Of a stretch of 64,000 nt of DNA, positions 11,956 through 22,560 are shown piece by piece. The position numbers were made by a program, and so were the translations under genes. The stretch is from positions 806,001 through 870,000 of the forward strand of contig BLAL01000079.1 of NCBI GenBank assembly GCA_015698045.1, given 5' to 3'. The notes beneath the pieces were generated by a model. The model was not told the DNA's origin, did not search any database, and saw only the letters and a list, made by a program, of their open reading frames with translations. The DNA is from Rhizophagus clarus. Lineage: Eukaryota; Glomeromycota; Glomeromycetes; Glomerales; Glomeraceae. Numbering within the stretch: position 1 is the stretch's first letter; every line of letters begins with the position of its first letter.

Positions 11956-13736
11956 TCAAAATCGTTGTGCTGCTTGTTTTATATTCTTTTGCCATCCAAT
12001 TTTCACCACTTCTAATTTTTGCAGTTGTTCATCAGATAAATCTTTTATGGCATTGACAGTGATTGCTTCTTCAAGAAAAGCCTCTTCAAAATTGGCATAT
12101 ACGTTATTACAATTATACTTTAAATCCAAACTACTCAAAAATTCACCAATTGTAGGTAATTTGGTATTTGGTGATAATGGTGTATTTGAATTATTATAAG
12201 ATGTATATAATGCTGATGTGGATTGATCCTGATGTCCCTGAACATTGGAATTCTGATAGAACTGTGGTGGTAATTGAAAAATAATAAGTGTAACAGCAGG
12301 AGTAGTAGAAGGCGCTTGACTAACCTGTGCTTGCGTTGTCAAATTATTTTTATTGACAGACACATCTGATTTTACAATATCAAATGTTGGAAAAGACGGA
12401 GGGATTTCGTAAGTAGTTCCTTTATTGATCTAAATAAAATTAATGGTAAGTTTTTATTGAATCCACATTATAAACCAACAAAAATCATACAATTTCCTGA
12501 GCCCAAAGCTGCAACCTTGCAGGATTAAGTTGCAGGTGGCGATGATCTTGAATATAACATGAAGTTGTGTGTATATTACACTTATACTTTTCACATAAAG
12601 CCGTGATAACTTCTGATCGTTTCTTTTCTTCCTTTGATAAATCTGCTTCTCTAATTGCACATGATTTCTTCTTTTTTTTAGATCGCAATTCAATTTCTTC
12701 TTCAACAGAAGATGAATTACTCTCATCAGAACTCTAAAAAAATCTAAATGTTAACCATTTTGCTTATTACTGTATATTTCACAAATCACAGTATATAAAA
12801 AAAATACTTTACCTTTTTATGTTTTTTGCTAGATTTTTTATTTTCTGTGATGTTATTTTTCATATCAATTATCATTGACATTTTCTTTCCAACTGAAATT
12901 ACTTTTTTATACTCATCAAGAAATTCTTGAAAATCTAGTTCATCTTCAAGTTCATTAGAAGGCCCATGTGCATTCATTGCTTTGTATGATGTAGTATAAT
13001 TTGTTGACTTGATTTTTTTCCCCAGAACCTTTTGAACTATTGAATTTATTTTCTCCATAACATTTTTGTAATTAGCTGGTTGGATAGTCAAAGTTTTTGC
13101 TGTAGGCATTTTTTTATCTTTGTTCTTAATAATTATTTGTACTTTGACTTCGTCTACATTATCTTCTTCACTATCTTTTTCGCTATCTTCTTCTTCACTG
13201 TTATCTTCTTGACTATTATATTCTTCACTATTTTTTTCTATACCAACATCTCCTTCCATATTATTATTACCTTTCACACTATTATCACTTTCTATATTAT
13301 TATTTCCTTTTACATTATTATCTTTTATTGCACTGCTATTATCTTTATCTTCAGAAAATGTATCATTTTCTACATCTAAAACAACCATTTTTGTTTTTCT
13401 AGTGGGTTTTTTACCTTTGTCCTTATCTCCTAACCTTTGGAATTTACTGTTACATGCTGTATAAAAAGTATATGAAAATGAATCATTAAAATTACTATTA
13501 TAACTAAACTTTGTGTTAGCAGTAAATAGAAACTCATTTGCAGTTGGTATAGGTTGATTTGGAGTAAAAACACGTTGATATATTTGCTGTCCACGCTTGG
13601 GATTATTGACTCTTGCTGGTTGTTTACTTTTTTTACACTTGCATAAATTTTTTTGTGGAGTTTTAAAACAGTATAAGCATTTTTGACACGTATAACAGGT
13701 GCCTAAAAGATATTTACAAGTAGAAATTTCTGCCAT
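11956..13736 (-). CDS. Transposon accessory protein, Cys-rich N-terminus and SAM-like C-terminus
   Basis: Three exons close in frame: 13736-12813, 12733-12491 and 12429-11956, giving 546 residues. The N-terminus has a dense cysteine cluster (C7, C14, C17, C20, C23, C32, C34) suggesting zinc binding. The middle (about 125-200) is a long acidic, S/E/D/N-rich linker. A Lys-rich block near the exon 1/2 junction could be a nuclear localisation signal. The last 70 residues resemble a SAM domain (GEFLSSLDL...YANFEEAFLEEAIT...LSDEQLQKLEV.KIG), a protein or RNA interaction module. It lies convergent with the transposase, 115 bp apart, inside the same terminal repeats, so it is element cargo or an accessory factor. 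The frame is fully open although the transposase has a stop. Function is unknown; DNA binding or targeting is only a guess. Confidence 0.75.
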
Positions 13737-13977
13737 TTGAAATACTTCAAACGCGAAAATAATCTAATATTTGCGCAGATTTATTATAACATCTATTCAA
13801 TATTGTTGATTACTAAATTAGTTTATTTAGTCAAAAATCGGTAATACAATTAGTTATCAGTAGTACAAAATCATTTTTCAATTAATTTTCGATATTTTCG
13901 GTGTTTTTGGTGTTTTCGATACTGTTAATTTTAATTGATCGATAAATCACCTGACCACAGTAATTCGAAAATGGCGA

Positions 13978-14215
13978 TAATAAAATCGCGGCTTATTTTT
14001 TATTAATAAAATCGCGACTTATTTTTTATTAATAAAATCGCGGCTTATTTTTTATTAATAAAATCACAACTTATTTTTTATTAATAAAATCGCGACTTAT
14101 TTTTTATTAATAAAATCGCGGCTTATTTTTTATTAATAAAATCGCGGCTTATTTTTTATTAATAAAATCACGGCTTATTTTTTATTAATAAAATCGTCAT
14201 TTTTTTATTAATATA
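13978..14215. repeat. AAAATCGCGGCT minisatellite, right block
   Basis: About nine copies of the same unit and orientation as the left block. The copies here are more uniform in length (26 bp) than on the left. Confidence 0.9.
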
Positions 14216-15259
14216 TATTTAAAACAACCGATTTTAACATTTTTTTTTATTAATATGAATTAAAAAATGTTATCACACTAATACTATATATACTAAAACT
14301 ATGCCGCGGCACTATATAGAGAGTTTTAACTTTTGGCATTGGGCCAAATGACTTTTGGCAGGCAACCTTAGGCGACATTAAGGTATTACAGCCTAATTAC
14401 GACATTACAGCCCAATTATAGCATTACGGCCTAATTATAGTATTACGAAAAGTGTCATAACTGTAATGCCGTATGTTGTAATATTACGGCATCGTCTAAT
14501 CAATTATGGCTAATATCTTTAGTCGATCCCCTGCAAATTAATCTTCTAATCTAATTAAAATTTATTTTTGTTATTTTATATTATTTTAATGCAAAATTTT
14601 GGTACTATAATATGCTATAATTAGTGCTTTGTATGATCTGGTTCAGGTTGAGCCACAGTTTGACTTAAAAAATTTTGGCTTGAGCTTTATCATCCTTATA
14701 AAAGAAAAGAATATTAGTTAACATTCTTATGTTAAAAAAATTATTCTCTTCCCTCAAATTACCTTAGGAATTATAGCTAAAAGGTTCTTTATAATATTAT
14801 TTCACAAATTCCAAATCTAGAAGTCATTTCTAAAGAAAAAAGAAGAAATGTTAATGTTAATATACTAGTCAAATAATGTCAAATAGGGGACCAATTGGGT
14901 AGAATCTGAGTCACTGGATTCAACCTGATTGATCCCCTATTTTTTTTTATTTACTAAATTTTAAAATCCCAATTGCTGCTGAAAAATGGCGCAAAAGAAG
15001 GACACTAAGATTTCAATCAGGGTATTCAAATAGATTACAATCAGGTATATCATATTAGTTACCAATAGGATATTTCCTATTGTCTACTATTGACATACTG
15101 ATTGATAACTTTTAACATAATTTTTATCAATAAAAATAGACTAATTTGTATAAATTTTATAATTAATTCAATATTGGATATCAAAAATACACCTAAAATA
15201 GTAATCTTTATTGTTATTTATATAACTCTATTGCTTTTATTACTAATTACATATATAAC
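14216..15259. other. Relic DNA with GTAAT motifs and a small hairpin
   Basis: 14,340-14,530 holds the right inverted edge of the outer candidate element. At 14,882-14,945 a short inverted pair ATAGGGGACCAATTGGGT / ACCTGATTGATCCCCTAT may be a solo mini-element. No coding signal was seen. Confidence 0.4.
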
Positions 15260-17152
15260 AGGACCCTGAATAATACTAATATAACTCACATACAGGTTTG
15301 CGTAGAGTTTATATGAAGTTACTTTTTAATCCACAAATTGAGTTTGCGTAGATAGGTCAATTTGGGAGTAACTCACATATTATGTTTGTGTAGAGTTTAT
15401 AATAGATATATGTGGATTTATTTTTAAAAAATACTAATTTTGGTAAATGTAAATTACTCGGTATTTACCAAAATTTATTTTATGTTATTTATTTTTATTA
15501 TTCTTTTTCAGTTTTTAATATCCTAATTCCAAAAGTCTGATCATGTTTTTCATCTGGCAACACTACAAAAAAGGAAAAAAAAATTAATTAATTAGTTAAA
15601 AAAAAAAACTGAAAATCACTTCCCCCACTCTCCCTTACTTTAATTCCAAAAGTCTGATCGTGCTTTTCATCTGGCAACACTACAAAAAAAAAAAAAAAAT
15701 TAATTAATTAGTTAAAAAAAAAAACTGAAAAACACTTCCCCCACCCTCCCTTACCTTAATTTCAAAAGTCTGGTCATGCTTTTCGTCTGGCAACACTACA
15801 AAAAAGAAAAAAAATTAATTAATTAGTTAAAAAAAAAACCAAAAAACACTTCCTTCACCCTCCCTTACCTGAATTCCAAAAGTCTGATCGTGCTTTTCGT
15901 CTGGCAACACTACAAAAAAGAAAAAAAAAATTAATTAGTTAAAAAAAATATACCGAAAAACACTTCCCCCACACTCCCTTACCTTAATTCCAAAAGTCCG
16001 GTCATGTTTTTCGTCCAGCAACACTACAAAAAAGAAAAAAAAAATTAATTAATTAGTTAAAAAAAACACCAAAAAACACTTCCTCCACCCTCCTTTACCT
16101 TAATTCCAAAAGTCCAGTTATGCTTTTCGTCTGGCAACACTACAAAAAAGAAAAAAAAAATTAATTAATTAGTTAAAAAAAAAAACTGAAAATCACTTCC
16201 CCCACTCTCCCTTACTTTAATTCCAAAAGTCTGATCGTGCTTTTCATCTGGCAACACTACAAAAAAAAAAAAAAAATTAATTAATTAGTTAAAAAAAAAA
16301 ACTGAAAACCACTTCCCCCACCCTTCTTTACCTTAATTCCAAAAGTCCGGTCATGCTTTTCGTCTGGCAACACTACAAAAAAGAAAAAAAAAATCAATTA
16401 ATTAGTTAGTTAAAAAAAACACTGAAAAACACTTTCCCCACCTTCCCTTACCTTAATTTCAAAAGTCTGGTTGTACTTTTCATCTGGCAACACTATAAAA
16501 AATAAAAAAAAAAGTTAATAACTTAATTAAAAAAAAATAACGAAACACCTCCTTCAACCCTCTCTTACCTTAATTCCAAAAGTCCAGTCATACTTTTCGT
16601 CTGAAAATACTACAAAAATAAACTGATAAATAATTAAAAAAAGATCAGATATTCAGATTATCTGATTAGATCGGCAAGTCACATGACCCTGCCTTTTATA
16701 CCAAATAATTTATTATAGCGTTAACAAATTTTTTATAAATTTTTAAGCATATCTCCCTTTAGTTTAGATTCTTTATTATTTTTTGGGTCATTCTATAGTT
16801 CTTTCTGATATCCCTTTAATCGAAGTGCATTAAGTAGTTTCTTGTATAAGACTTTACTTCTTCTCTCATTCCATTATCAGGATTGAGGCCCAGTTGTTTT
16901 ACAATTATAATGTTATTTTTTAATTTTAAAATTTAGATTCATATTTCTTTTTTTCTTTTAAATGTAAATTACATTGACTCGATCCCACAATAAATAAATA
17001 AATAAATAAATAAATTTTTTATAAATTTAAAAAATTTTTTTTTAACTGAGATGTAAGTTTGTATAGCGTTACTATAAAAAAAAAGTTACGTAGAGTTAAT
17101 AGTAAACGCATGCAGATCATTTGTGAGTTATATTAGTATTGCTCAGGATCCT
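15260..17152. mobile_element. hAT-like element enclosing exon-like array A
   Basis: The termini are AGGACCCTGAATAATACTAA at 15260 and, read from 17152 on the minus strand, AGGATCCTGAGCAATACTAA. Similarity continues through ATATAACTCAC. A perfect 8-bp duplication TATATAAC flanks it (15252-15259 and 17153-17160). Short subterminal repeats (AACTCACAT...TTTGCGTAGAGTT) follow on each side. There is no transposase. The interior is dominated by ten copies of a 117-bp exon-intron-like unit. Confidence 0.75.
15498..16615 (-). repeat. Exon-like tandem array A, ten copies
   Basis: Ten units spaced 113-120 bp. On the minus strand each has a T-rich tract with a CTAAT branch-like site, an acceptor TTTTTTGTAG, a 41-nt block, then a donor GTAAGG. 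Copies begin near 15528, 15642, 15760, 15873, 15988, 16101, 16220, 16336, 16456 and 16574. One frame of the 41-nt block reads LPDEKHDQTFGIK. The leftmost copy lacks the donor and runs into a TAA at 15498-15500, as a terminal exon would. A length of 41 nt is not a multiple of three, so joining all copies in series would hit stops. They could serve singly (mutually exclusive or alternative last exons) or be decayed. Confidence 0.6.
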
Positions 17153-17540
17153 TATATAACGTGAAAATATTATAAAAATTACAAGTTTCTATATACAGTA
17201 CTAGAAAAAAATTTGTTATACACTCCTTATATAGTGCTGAAACTGTCAAAACCATTTCAGCATTTGGCTTAGTTTTGACATTATTATTGTATTATAGTTT
17301 CAATATAGTATCAGCTTTTAGTACCCAAAGATTAAGAGCCTAGCAATCTAAAATAAAACAATAAGAAACATTATATTTTTTTAATAATAAAAGAATTCCC
17401 TTCCTCTCATTTTCCATTTCCCATTCCTTACATTCTAAGTCTAGGTTCGTCTAAATAATCTGATAGTTTACAAAAATAAAAGAAGAAACATTAGAAACAT
17501 TTTTATTAACAACAAAGTAAAACCTCTTTCCTTCCATTTA

Positions 17541-17935
17541 CCTCAATTCCAAAGTCCAGTTTGTAGTATTCATCTGGTTACCTATAAAAAAAGAGAAGAA
17601 ATATTAGAGACGTTTCTATTAAAATAATCATATACCATTTCTCCCTTTCTCACTTGCTTCAATTTTAAAGTCCAGTTCATAGTATTTGTCTGGCAACCTA
17701 CAAAAAGAAGAAGTAACGTTAGAAATATTTCTATTAACAATGAAGCAGAACTCCCTTCCCTTCCATTTACCTTAATTCTAAAGTCCAGTTTGTAATATTC
17801 GTCTAACAACCTACAAAAAAGAAAAAAAGAAACATTAGAGACATTTCTATTAACAACGAAGTAGAACTCCCCTCCCTTTATTTACCTCAATTTCAAAGTC
17901 CAGTTTGTAGTATTCATCTGGCATCCTATAAAAAA
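17541..17935 (-). repeat. Exon-like tandem array B, four clear copies
   Basis: Four units about 117 bp apart, the same spacing as array A. On the minus strand each has an acceptor TATAG or TACAG, a 40-nt block and a donor GTAAATGG or similar. The block in the frame matching array A reads LPDEYYKLDFRIK, clearly homologous to LPDEKHDQTFGIK. One copy occupies 17581-17542. A more decayed copy may lie near 17,430. The block length is again not divisible by three. Confidence 0.6.
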
Positions 17936-18394
17936 AGAAAAAATAATTTTATTTTTTAAAAAAAAACTGAATAAGTTTTTTTTTAAAAGAGAAAATTGAT
18001 TTTAAATAACTAAAAATAAAAAATTTTTTTTAAAAAAAAATGAAAAGTCAAAATTTAAAAACTAACCATTTTTTTATTTTATAATTGGTTTCCAAATTCT
18101 AATATTTTTCTTACGTAAAAATAAAAAATAAAAAAAATTTTTTTTTTAAAAAAAAAATAAAAAAAAAAGATTATTAACAATCAGTAAATTAGCAATATCA
18201 AAATTAATCAGAAATTTTGCCAAAACTCAATGTATATCATATGTCAAAATGTCAAAATAGTTTCAGCAGACAATTTTTAACTTAGAGCTGTTTTTCCTAA
18301 AAAAATAATAAGAAAAAGGAAAAATAAGTTTACTAATATAACGTTTTTTTAAATAAATTAAAGTTGGTAAATTTTGATAATTGAAACTTACCTA

Positions 18395-18910
18395 TCAGGA
18401 TTCTGGTATTCAACTTTAAAGCTGTTTTTCAATACACAACAACTGTTGCCTGTTTTGATTAGTATTCAAGCGAGAATACTACTTTTCTGAATCATAATAC
18501 CTAGCCACAGCTGCATGATCGTTAAATTAAACCTAGCTGTCAATGAAAGGATAATGGAGTATGATAACCTACAAAAAAGAAAAAAATGATAATATGATGC
18601 TATTTTTTAGACAATAAATTAAAGTCAGAAGTTTCAATGTTAAAACTTTACCTATTGGGATTTTGGTACTCAACTTCAGAACTGTTTTCTTACAAAAATA
18701 AAAATATTAATATAATATTTTTAAATAAATAGTTCAGAAAGATTTACCTATTGGGATTCTGGTATCCAACTTTGAAACTATTTTTCCTAAAAAATAAAAA
18801 GAAAAAAATGGGTATTTTTTTAAATAAATTAAAGTCAAAAAAGTTTTGATAATCGAAACTTAACTATCTGGATTTTGTGTATCTAACTTTAAAGCTGTTT
18901 TCCTACTAAA
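18395..18910 (-). repeat. Exon-like tandem array C, four copies
   Basis: Units near 18395, 18650, 18745 and 18858, with a 39-nt block between acceptor TTTTTTAG and donor GTAAG. The block reads KNSFKVEYQNPDR when entered with two carried bases. Being 39 nt it is frame-preserving, so copies could be spliced in series. The first copy has lost its acceptor and the last its donor. A further relic of the block is split by the hAT element at 18,976. Confidence 0.55.
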
Positions 18911-18975
18911 AAGGAAAAAAAATTTTTTCATAATGTTTTTTTTAAGTTTTCAAATTACAAAAACATGCCTGTATA

Positions 18976-20972
18976 TAGGGCTCTGATCAGTTCAGTTCAG
19001 TTCAGTTTTTGCAAAACTGATACTGAACCAAATTGATCAGTATCAGTATTGATGATTACTGAAACTGATCAGTATCAGTATTGATGATTATCAAAACTGA
19101 TTAATAATTACCAAAAACTAAACTGATTTACCCATATTAAAAACTATTTTTAGTAAAAAAAATATCGCAAAACTATTTTAGTATTTTTTTTACCAAATCG
19201 AATTATTTATAAAAATGTTTTGCAACATTTTTTTGTCACTTTAATTAAAAATATTGCAAAATATTTTTTTTTAAATTAAATTAATCAATAAAAATGTTTT
19301 GCAACGTTTTCTATTAAAATGACAAATAAAACATTGCAAAACCTATTTTTTTATTATATTAACTAATAAAAATATTTCATAACATTTTTTATTAAAGTGT
19401 CAAAAAATAAAGTTGTGAATTATTTTTTTTATTAAATTAACTAATAAAAAACATTTTGTAATGTTTTTAATTAAAATGATAAAAAAATGTTGCAAAACGT
19501 TTTTTTTATTAAATTAACTCATAAAAACATTTTACAACGGTTTTATTAAAGTAATAAAAAAATGTAGTGAAATGTTTTTTTTATTAAAATTAACTAACAA
19601 AACATTTCTCAACATTTTCTATTAAAGTTACAAAAAAAATGTTGCGAAATATTTTTTATTAAATTAACTGATAAAAAATGTTTTACAACATTTTTTAATT
19701 AAAGCAACAAAAAAAATATTGTGAAATATTTTTTTTATTAAATCAATTAATAAAAAACATTTTGCTACATTTTTTAATTATAAAAACAAAAAAAACATAA
19801 CAAAATATTTTTTTTATTAAATTAACTGATAAAAAACATTTCACAACGTTTTTTAACTAAAGTAATAAAAAAAAACGTAGTGAACCATTTTTTTATTAAA
19901 ATTAACTCAAACGTTTTACAATATTTTTATTAAAATGATAAAAAAAAGATAGTGAAACATTTTTTTATTAAATCAACTAATAAAAAATATTTCGCTATAT
20001 TTTTTAATTATAAAGACAAAAAAAACATAGTGAAACATTTTTTTTTATTAAGCTAACTGATAAAAAACATTTCACAATATTTTTTAATTAAAGTAACAAA
20101 AAAAATATTGTGAAATATTTTTTTTATTAAATTAACTGATAAAAAACATTTCACAATATTTTTTAATTATAGAAACAAAAAAAATGTAGCGAAACATTTT
20201 TTTAATAAACTAACTGTTAAAAAATGTTTTGCAACGTTTTTTAATTAAAGCAATAAAAAAATGTAGCGAAACGTTTTTTTTATTAAATTAACTAATAAAA
20301 AATGGGCTGCTATATTTTTTAATTATAAAGACAAAAAAAAATGTTGCAAAATGTTTTATTAAATTAACTGATAAAAAATATTTTGCAATATTTTTTAATT
20401 AAAGTGACAAAAAAAAATGTTGTGAAACATTTTTTTATTAAAATTAACTCATAAAAACATTTTACAACATTTTCATTAAAGTAACAAAAAACATAGTGAA
20501 ATGTTTTTTTATTAAAATTAACTAATAAAAACTTTCACAACAGTTTTGTAATTATGTTAACAAAAAACTGCTGCGAACAATTTTTTTTATCCAATTAACA
20601 TTTCGCAACGTTATTTGTTAAAATGACAAGAAAAAAGTTGCGAATAGTTATTTTTTTATTAGATTAACAAATAAAAATATTTTGTAACATATCTTAATTA
20701 AAGTGACAAAATACTGCTGTAAAATAGTTTGTTTTATCAAAATAACTAATAAAAAACATTTCACAACATTTTTTTATTATATTATTTAGTTAAATCAATT
20801 CAGTAATTCAGTTCAGTAAATCACAAAACTAGTATCAAAATTGCAGTTACTGAAACTAATTAGTAAATTTACCAAAAGTTTTAGTTTGGTAAACTGTAAA
20901 AACTGAAAAACTGCTCTGATACTAAAACTGATCAGTATGGTTCAGTAATTACTGAAACCGATCAGAGCCCTA
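18976..20972. mobile_element. hAT-type non-autonomous element filled with repeats
   Basis: The termini are TAGGGCTCTGATCAGTT at 18976 and TAGGGCTCTGATCGGTT read from 20972. A perfect 8-bp duplication CCTGTATA flanks the element (18968-18975 and 20973-20980). The subterminal parts are rich in CAGTT / CTGATCAGTA motifs in both orientations, as expected for hAT transposase binding. There is no coding capacity; the core is a tandem repeat. Confidence 0.9.
19140..20780. repeat. Tandem repeat core of the hAT element, unit about 75-80 bp
   Basis: About twenty diverged units containing ATTAAATTAACTNATAAAAA, then CATTTTGCAACATTTTTTAA, then AAAGTAACAAAAAA. Each unit can fold because AAAATGTTGCGAAA and its complement alternate. 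The array may have grown by slippage inside the element. Confidence 0.8.
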
Positions 20973-20980
20973 CCTGTATA

Positions 20981-22119
20981 TCCAGATTAATTCTGACTGG
21001 TTTCTTATAAATAAAAGAAAGAGGGAAAGGAGAAGAGTGATAAAAGGAAAGTGGAAAGGTGAAGGATGAATAAGAGGATAAAGGGAAGTAAAGATACAAA
21101 GTGAATGAAAAGAAAAGGGAAGAAAGTATGAATAGTTTAAAAAAAGTTAAAAAAAAACTTGATCGATTAACAAGATTATATTATGTAATTCAAAGCCAAT
21201 TTTTAACTTTTGCCAGAAAGATCAATTATTAACTATAGTGAATTGAAATAAAATATGTAACTTAAAAAATAGTAAACTATTCAGTCTCAATTAGTATAAA
21301 ATATATAACTATTTATCCTAATTTAGGTTGAATGTATTTAAGTCAATCACAAATTTAATAACAGCCAGCTACTTTTATTTAACTAAAATATGGTAAATAT
21401 GGTTAGCAATCAGGTAATTACTAATTGATATTTGATTTTAGCATTTATTTTAAAAGTGAGTAATCAGTAAATTTAAATTAAAAAATATTATTAATCAGGT
21501 AATAACCTGATTGATATCTGAATAAATCAGGTGACTAATCAAAAAAAAGGTACCAATCGGATAGGTACCTGATTAGTCAGCATTTTATCTATGATAATAT
21601 TCTAAAGCAAAAAAAAACATCTTAACACTCTAACCTTAATTTACATTTTTAAGTATTCCAATCCAAAATCCAGGTTTAGGAATCATACTTAAAAATTTTT
21701 TTTTCACTATAACAGTTCATTAAAACTGTTAAATCTTTTTTTTTATCTTTTTTTTTTTTAAGAAAAATAAAAATAACAGTTTTAAAACTGGTTAAAGAAA
21801 AAATAAAATAATTATCGATTAAGAAAAAAAAACAAATAAAATAATAATTTACTGAAAGTTTTTTGATTAAAAGAAATGCCAGTTTTAAAAATCATGTTAA
21901 AAAACTTATTTTTTAGAAGTTTAGATTATTAATTTTTGGGATTATTAATAATCTTATTTTTTATTTTTTTTTAGTTTTTTAAACTAAAATTTTATACATT
22001 AATTTTTTATTTCTTAATAATATTTTTTCCAGTTTTTTAGATAAACTGAATTTTTTTTTAAAAAAAAAAATTTACTTTTTTTTAAAAGTGTTTACGAATA
22101 TTCTTTACTTTTTTTTTAA
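20981..22119. other. AT-rich relic DNA between arrays
   Basis: 20,981-21,020 is the other half of the exon-like block broken by the hAT element. At 21,630-21,680 the minus strand has a single exon-like segment (acceptor TTTTTAAG, donor GTAAAT), a possible further upstream unit of the arrays. Around 21,480-21,580 are short inverted GGTACC / TCAGGT motifs. No open frame of note. Confidence 0.4.
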
Positions 22120-22560
22120 AGATTCCAGTTGTGTATGTAAAGGGTGAAAAATTATATATCTATAAGATTGTTACTAACATACTTTTATAAGATTTGGACT
22201 GGAATTTAATATTAAAAATAGGTAGGTAGTATTTTAGAAAAGAGGAAGTACTAAATATGTTTTTTTATATATAAGAATGTATACTAATGTTCTTTGACTT
22301 TTCTTTTGTAGGTTTCAAACTAAATTTGGAATTCAAGATGAGTAAATTTCATCTAAAGAGGGGAATACTAGCAGGAATTTTTATATCAGAATATTTATTA
22401 ACATTCTTTTTATAGATTTCAAACTGGAATTTGACCATAGAGATGATAGGTAAGAGAGGAAGAAGCAGTAAGAAACTTTTTTATATGAGAACATTTACTA
22501 ATGTTCTTTAACTTCTTTTTTATAGATTCTGGATTTGTTGTAAATATGTCAAATATTAAT
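22120..22560 (+). repeat. Exon-like array D on the plus strand
   Basis: Four units about 100-120 bp apart, each ending a T-rich tract with TTTGTAG, TTTATAG or TTATAAG. The short blocks are 22192-22221, 22312-22341, 22416-22449 and from 22526, the first three followed by GTAGGT, GTAAAT and GTAAGA donors. The third block reads FKLEFDHRDD in one frame, echoing YYKLDF of array B. The array therefore looks like an inverted relative of arrays A-C. The block lengths (30, 30, 34) mix frame-preserving and frame-shifting sizes. Confidence 0.45.

Larger units (their letters stand above)
10421..13977. mobile_element. Two-gene Tc1/mariner element
   Basis: The inverted termini are TCACCATTTTCGAATTACTG at 10421 and its counterpart TCGCCATTTTCGAATTACTG read from 13977, 25 bp with one mismatch. 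TA dinucleotides flank both sides (10419-10420 and 13978-13979). Joining the flanks restores a continuous minisatellite unit, which proves insertion into the array. The 3557-bp element carries a DD34E transposase gene on the plus strand and a second, unrelated gene on the minus strand, placed tail to tail. Most Tc1/mariner elements encode only the transposase. Confidence 0.9.
9780..14530. mobile_element. Candidate outer element with minisatellite core
   Basis: Both edges carry related inverted sequences. The left reads TCGATCCTAAAGATGTTAT (about 9783). The right, on the minus strand, reads GATCGACTAAAGATATTAGCC. Next to each edge is a run of GTAATNNNGTAATT / TAATTNGGCNGTAAT motifs (9810-9920 and 14,370-14,490) in opposite orientation. 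Between them lies the CGCGGCT minisatellite, now split by the Tc1/mariner element. This suggests a non-autonomous element whose body is a tandem array. Exact ends and a target duplication were not found. Confidence 0.4.

Noticed and set aside
13080..13379. Open frame of 99 codons on the plus strand
   Set aside because: It is antisense to the acidic linker of the transposon accessory gene; its F/I-rich composition is a shadow of Asn/Asp/Glu codons.
15498..17935. CRISPR-like array (regular short repeats at about 117-bp spacing)
   Set aside because: The sequences between the repeats are themselves similar, AT-rich and intron-like, and the genome is eukaryotic; there are no unique spacers or cas genes.
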